64,000 nucleotides of DNA from Hyaloscypha bicolor E (lineage: Eukaryota; Ascomycota; Leotiomycetes; Helotiales; Hyaloscyphaceae), in NCBI RefSeq assembly GCF_002865645.1, contig NW_020194588.1:434001-498000 (forward strand). Direction: 5' to 3'. Shown here piece by piece: positions 59,362-64,000 of the stretch (positions are counted from its first letter, which is position 1; every line of letters begins with the position of its first letter). The translations under genes and the position numbers were made by a program. The notes under the pieces are model-generated. The model saw only the letters and a list, made by a program, of their open reading frames with translations, searched no databases and was not told the origin of the DNA.

Positions 59362-62300
59362 ATAATTTGATATACCCTCTCCACCCGCCGCCTTAATCTA
59401 GCCAATAAAACCATCAGTATTATGAAGCTATTAATATCGCTATCGCCTGTCTTAATTTTAATAATATTATTAATTATCCAAAAAAAATTCTCTCAAATAC
59501 AATATATATATATATATATAGTAAAATAGGTCTATTTAGTACTATAAACCTTATAATTTAGTTAAAGCAAGATTGCAATTCTAAGTAAGAGCGAATATAG
59601 CAAATATTACTATTACTTTTCTAAAGGATCTCTAAATACCCTTAAAAATGCCACCTTATAATAAGTAAATCGCGATTTTAATTAAATTATAATCTAATTA
59701 ATTTAATATTTAATTATATTTAATTCTAAGGCTTAATTCAAGTATTATATATATTATAATTTATTATAATATAAGTATCTTATATATTATATTTACTTAA
59801 TTTTTAATATTATTTACTACTAATTTTAGTAATTCTATAATATAGTTATAACTTATAATTAATATATAAAAAATATAAATAAATTATTTATTTTACTTTT
59901 CTATTAATATTATTACTTTTATTTTATTAATAATACTAATATTTTATATAATTCTTTTTTATTACTTATATTATTATATTTACTATTATATTATATAATT
60001 ACTTTAGTTCTTTTATAAAATTTAAGCTTATTATAAAATAATAGATATTTATTACTAAATATAAAAATAAAATCTTTAAAAGTAATAAAACCTTTACTAA
60101 AATATATTATTATTTTAATACTTTATAATAAATATATCTGCTTTTATAAATAATAACTCTTATATAATCTTATAATTAATATATAACTTTTTATAAATAA
60201 AATACTAAAAAGCCTTATTATAAAATATAATATAAACTTAAAAAATATAAAAGATATTATTTAGAAATAATTTGAGATTAAATTAAAAGATTAATAACTT
60301 TATAAACTATAGAATTAACTAACTAGTTATATATATATTAATATTACTATTATATAGTACTAGTTATATAGTACTACTATATGTAACTTAGTATATAGCC
60401 AGTATTTTAGTCGGGTATATAGCCTTTAACTTAATTCAAGCTCTTTATTACTATTATAATATTATCTTATTATAATAATTATTAAAGATTTTATTTAATT
60501 TTTCTTTTATATTAAATATCTTTATATTAAAGAAGTTCCTCTCTTATATAAGTATTTTATATAACCTCTTATTATAGAGCTTATAATAACTAGACTAAAG
60601 AATAAGTTTTTATATATCTTTATTAGGCTATATCTTTATTAGGCTATATATTTATTAGGCTATATCTTTATTAGGCTATATCTTTATTAGGCTATATCTT
60701 TATTAGGCTATATCTTTATTAGGCTATATATTATATAAGAATAATTTATTAAATTAATATTATTTATAGTTTTTAATTTCTATTATTTTAATAATTATTT
60801 TAAATATATTTTAAAGCTTAGTATTAAACGGAATTCTAATAGAGAAATGTTTTTTATAGCTTAATAAATTAATAAAAGAAAAAACAATTTCTTTTAAAGT
60901 ACTTTTCTTATTAATTTAATTAAAACAATTCCCGATTTAATAATTATAAAAGCTAAAAAATAAGAAATTTACTATATATTAGATTATAATTCTTTGCTTT
61001 TAAAAGTAATTAAGAAATATCTTTTATTTTATATAAATATTTACTATTATTATTACTTAAAAAATAATCTCTTATTTAAAATAAAGGGCTTAAATTTAGT
61101 TATAATAACTTCTACTTTCTAGTACTTTTTATATATAGTAAATAAATATAAATATAATTAAATATTTTAGAATCTTTAATTTATTATAGGAAATATAAAT
61201 TAATTATTTTTAGGCTTATAAGAATTAGAAAAACTAACTACTTTTAGAATATAATTATCTATATATTATAATAAAACATTAGTATTATATTATAATAATA
61301 ATAATATATAAATAAATAAGAAGAAAAAAGATATAATATAAGTAGCTAAAGCTTAAATATAATAAGTATAGTCACGTGGGCCTATATATAACTACTAGTA
61401 TATAATTATTATATAATATATGTCCTTAAAAAAGAAAGAACTATATAGTTCTCTATACTATATATATATATAATTTACTTATATATATAGGCTAACTTTT
61501 TAAAAAAACAGAAAATGAAATAATTTCTATCTAAAAAGCTCAAAAAATAGCCTTATCTAATATTCCTGAATTCTACTAGAATATCTAGCCTAATACTAGT
61601 AACTAAAGTATTCTAGTAATATTATATATATATATATTCGATATATAGGAAGTATAGGAAGTATAAGAGATATAGGAGAGAAGTAGAGAGCTATTAATAA
61701 GCTAAGAAAGGCTATTTAATAAATAAAAAAAGAGAAGGCTTATTAATAGAAAAGCAGGCTATTTAATAATAGGAGAATAGTAATTGAAGCTATATAAAAT
61801 ATATAGGAATATTAAGTTAAGAAGGCTATTATAGTATTTATATATACTATAGTTAATATAGAAGTCGTTTATAATACGAAAGTATTAGGAGAGAGGTATT
61901 AGTTATAATTACTAGAAAGTAAATATACTACTTTAATTTAGATAATAGTAATTATTATATAAATAGTAATAACTAAGAATTGATTTATTTATTAAATAGA
62001 ATACTTAATTAAGAGATCTAATTAAAAGATATAGTAATATTATAGAGGTATTAATAGTCTCTAATTAATGGCTTAATTAAGAGATTAACTAGTTAGAATA
62101 AAGCTTTAGAGAGCTTACTAGAGAGATATAAAGAAATCTATAAGTAATTAAAAGTAAAAAAACTCTAATTAGATTAAATTAAAGAGTATTACTATTATTT
62201 GTTATAATAAAACATTAGTATTATATTATAATAATAATATTTTATTATAATAGGTTTCTAGTCTTTAATATAATTATATTATTAAATTTATTTAAAACCT

Positions 62301-63692
62301 TTCTTTTTTTAATTTCTTAATATTCTTTAAATAAAGGCTATTTTCTATTAATAAGATACTAGTAAATATATATAGAAAATAATTAATAAGAATAAAAAGA
62401 AATATATAAACTACTTTTTAAAACTAATTTATAAAGAGATTATAAAAGTAAAGAATAATATATAAGTAGTAATTATTATAAGCGAAATAGTTAATTTATA
62501 AGATTAATAAATTAAGGTATTTAAAAGCCGAATTATACTAGTTTCTAATATTACCTTTAATAGTTCGAATTAAGAGCTTTAATTCTTTTATTTAATTTAT
62601 ATAATTCGCTATTAGAAGCTCTTTTACTCTTATAAAAAGTTCTAAAATAATAAGTTCTTTTATTTATATACTTATTATTTTATTCTTAAAACTAATAAGA
62701 ATATCTTTAATTATATAAGCGTGTTTTGAGACTATTATTCTTTCTAATTAGTATATAATTAAGGTATACGGAAAAGTAAAACATTTAATAGAAATAGTAA
62801 TAAGATTAATTATTTAATAATTATAAAAGTAATTATTTTTAATAAAGTTCAAGCTAAATCTTTCTATAAATAGATTCTAGCTTTTCTTTTATATTAAAAG
62901 CTTAGTTAAAAACAAATAATATAATTTGAAACTAGATTAAAAATAGTAAAACAGGCTATAGTTATATAAGTAAAGAAATAAAATAGTAAATACAGGTATT
63001 ATAAGTATAAGAAAAAGAGTATAAAATATATAAAAGAATATTAATAATAGTAAAATACTCTAATGAGATTAGTAAGAGTTAAGATTATTAAATTAGTATA
63101 AATAAAAGACTTTTTTTATAAAAGAAATCTTAGGAAATAAGTAATAAAATAGCCTAAATAGGCAATTTAATACTACTTAGATAAGGAAAAATAATTATAT
63201 TATTTTTGAGCTTTTTGGTTTTAAAGTTTATAAAAAAAGATATATTCTTTAAGTTATTATATAATTATAATATTTTTTTTATTATATTTTGCGATTTTTT
63301 TACTTTTTATTAATAAGTTAGGATAATATTTTTATTTCTAAATAGAGGTAGCTATAGGATTTCTATAAATATAATTTTAATTATTTTATATAAATTTATA
63401 GTATTATAATATAAGTATGAAGTTGTAACGTTTTTGTAATTATATAGTAAAATAGGTGAATTTGAAGAACTAAAAAAATCTTAATTTTATTAATACCAGA
63501 CTTATATACCCTTAATTAAGGCTCACTTTATAATTCTACTTAATTTCTATACTCAATAGGAGGATCAATTAATATACTAGCTATGGCGATTAATAGCTTC
63601 ATAATACTAATGGTTTTATTGGCTAGATTAATGCGGCGGGTGGAGAGGGCACATCAAATTAAAAGATAACACAGCAGGGTATATCAAATTAT
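59362..63692. mobile_element. 4.3-kb RIP-degraded element with terminal inverted repeats
   Basis: ATAATTTGATATACCC at 59362 is inverted at 63677-63692. The inverted similarity continues inward for about 80 bp on both sides: CTCTCCACCCGCCGC, TTAATCTAGCCAATAAAACC and AGTATTATGAAGCTATTAAT. The right end has an additional 31-bp partial repeat of the terminus. The interior is AT-saturated, with stops in every frame and no recognisable transposase, as expected after RIP. TIRs longer than 80 bp and the 4.3-kb size suggest a class II DNA transposon. The superfamily is undetermined because the target duplication was not clear. Confidence 0.75.
60613..60724. repeat. 16-bp tandem repeat, seven copies
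   Basis: The unit TATATCTTTATTAGGC is repeated seven times without spacers. Only the third copy differs, with C to A at the sixth base. It lies inside the RIP-degraded TIR element. The near-identity of copies in otherwise decayed DNA implies recent slippage expansion after the RIP. Confidence 0.95.
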
Positions 63693-64000
63693 ACGCCCTG
63701 GTGAGGAGCATTTGCGAGATCCTTCCGTGGGCATTGGGCCATTTTCCTGCTGGAATAATTTCAAACTGCTCAAAATGGCCTCCTTGTGCAACCCGTGCAA
63801 CCGCCACATGGCGCAGCGGGATGCAAGCCCCTGGTGCCTCCAAACCATTGAATTGAATGGTGCGCTGGGTTTTTGTTCCAAACTCACCCGCGATGGCACA
63901 ACCTCAACTGAAGGGGTGTAGGCTTGCATGACTCTATTCGTTGGAAAACGCACTCCCTCCATGCAAGGCTTGACCTTGCAGCAGGCCTTGCTCACGGAAT
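63693..64000. other. GC-normal right edge, partial unknown frame
   Basis: Composition returns to normal immediately outside the TIR element. Minus-strand frames remain open across most of this stretch (63684-63995 and 63628-63843), with HVAVARVAQGGHFEQFEIIP in one of them, and could be the end of a gene lying beyond the window. Both run into the transposon end, which would be unusual for a real terminus. I recognise no domain. Confidence 0.3.

Noticed and set aside
60613..60724. Regular repeats considered as a CRISPR array
   Set aside because: The copies are directly adjacent with no spacers, and the genome is eukaryotic.

Overview
The window looks like a filamentous ascomycete (Pezizomycotina) nuclear contig. 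The genes have short introns (42-89 nt) with GTAAGT/GTGAGT-type donors and CTAAC-like branch points. The gene families are typical of these fungi: HET, PTH11-like rhodopsin, sedolisin, GMC oxidoreductase, Zn2Cys6 and C2H2 factors. The DNA is split into gene-bearing islands of normal composition and extremely AT-rich blocks in which CpA/TpG and CpG are scarce and TpA is abundant. That is the footprint of repeat-induced point mutation (RIP) on transposons. The class is not certain; Leotiomycetes or Dothideomycetes are possible.

Layout. 1-6.4 kb is a RIP-degraded block with a gag-like remnant. 6.4-7.5 kb holds the fossil C-terminus of a ferric-reductase-like gene. 7.5-16.2 kb is a second degraded block with a Ty3/gypsy gag and reverse transcriptase, split by a short LTR-flanked element. 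16.2-17.1 kb is a GC-normal patch with a hAT-type transposon end and a foldback repeat. 17.1-19.9 kb is a third degraded block with a direct duplication.

20.1-58.3 kb is the gene island: an ankyrin-repeat gene with two in-frame stops; a 363-bp inverted-repeat element; an intact five-exon UBA-vWA gene; a decayed MFS transporter / Zn2Cys6 regulator region with a TIR element that itself carries a hAT element (8-bp target duplication); a second empty copy of the TIR element; an intact HET gene; a decayed 2OG-Fe(II) oxygenase; an intact secreted GMC oxidoreductase; a PTH11-like receptor with two Trp-to-stop changes; a frameshifted HET gene; an intact four-exon sedolisin protease; an intact membrane protein; and a C2H2 factor with an in-frame stop. 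58.4-59.1 kb may hold a small spliced remnant. 59.36-63.69 kb is a 4.3-kb RIP-degraded element bounded by inverted repeats.

How it fits together. I see no metabolic cluster that is clearly functional. Five genes appear intact (UBA-vWA, HET at 34.8 kb, GMC, sedolisin, membrane protein). At least seven others are damaged. Many of the stops are CAG/CAA-to-TAG/TAA or TGG-to-TAG, the changes expected if RIP leaked from the flanking repeats into genes. Secreted enzymes, a receptor, and HET/ankyrin proteins beside RIPed transposons fit the fast-evolving compartment of a two-speed fungal genome. All calls are by eye from sequence and remembered family motifs; no searches were run.
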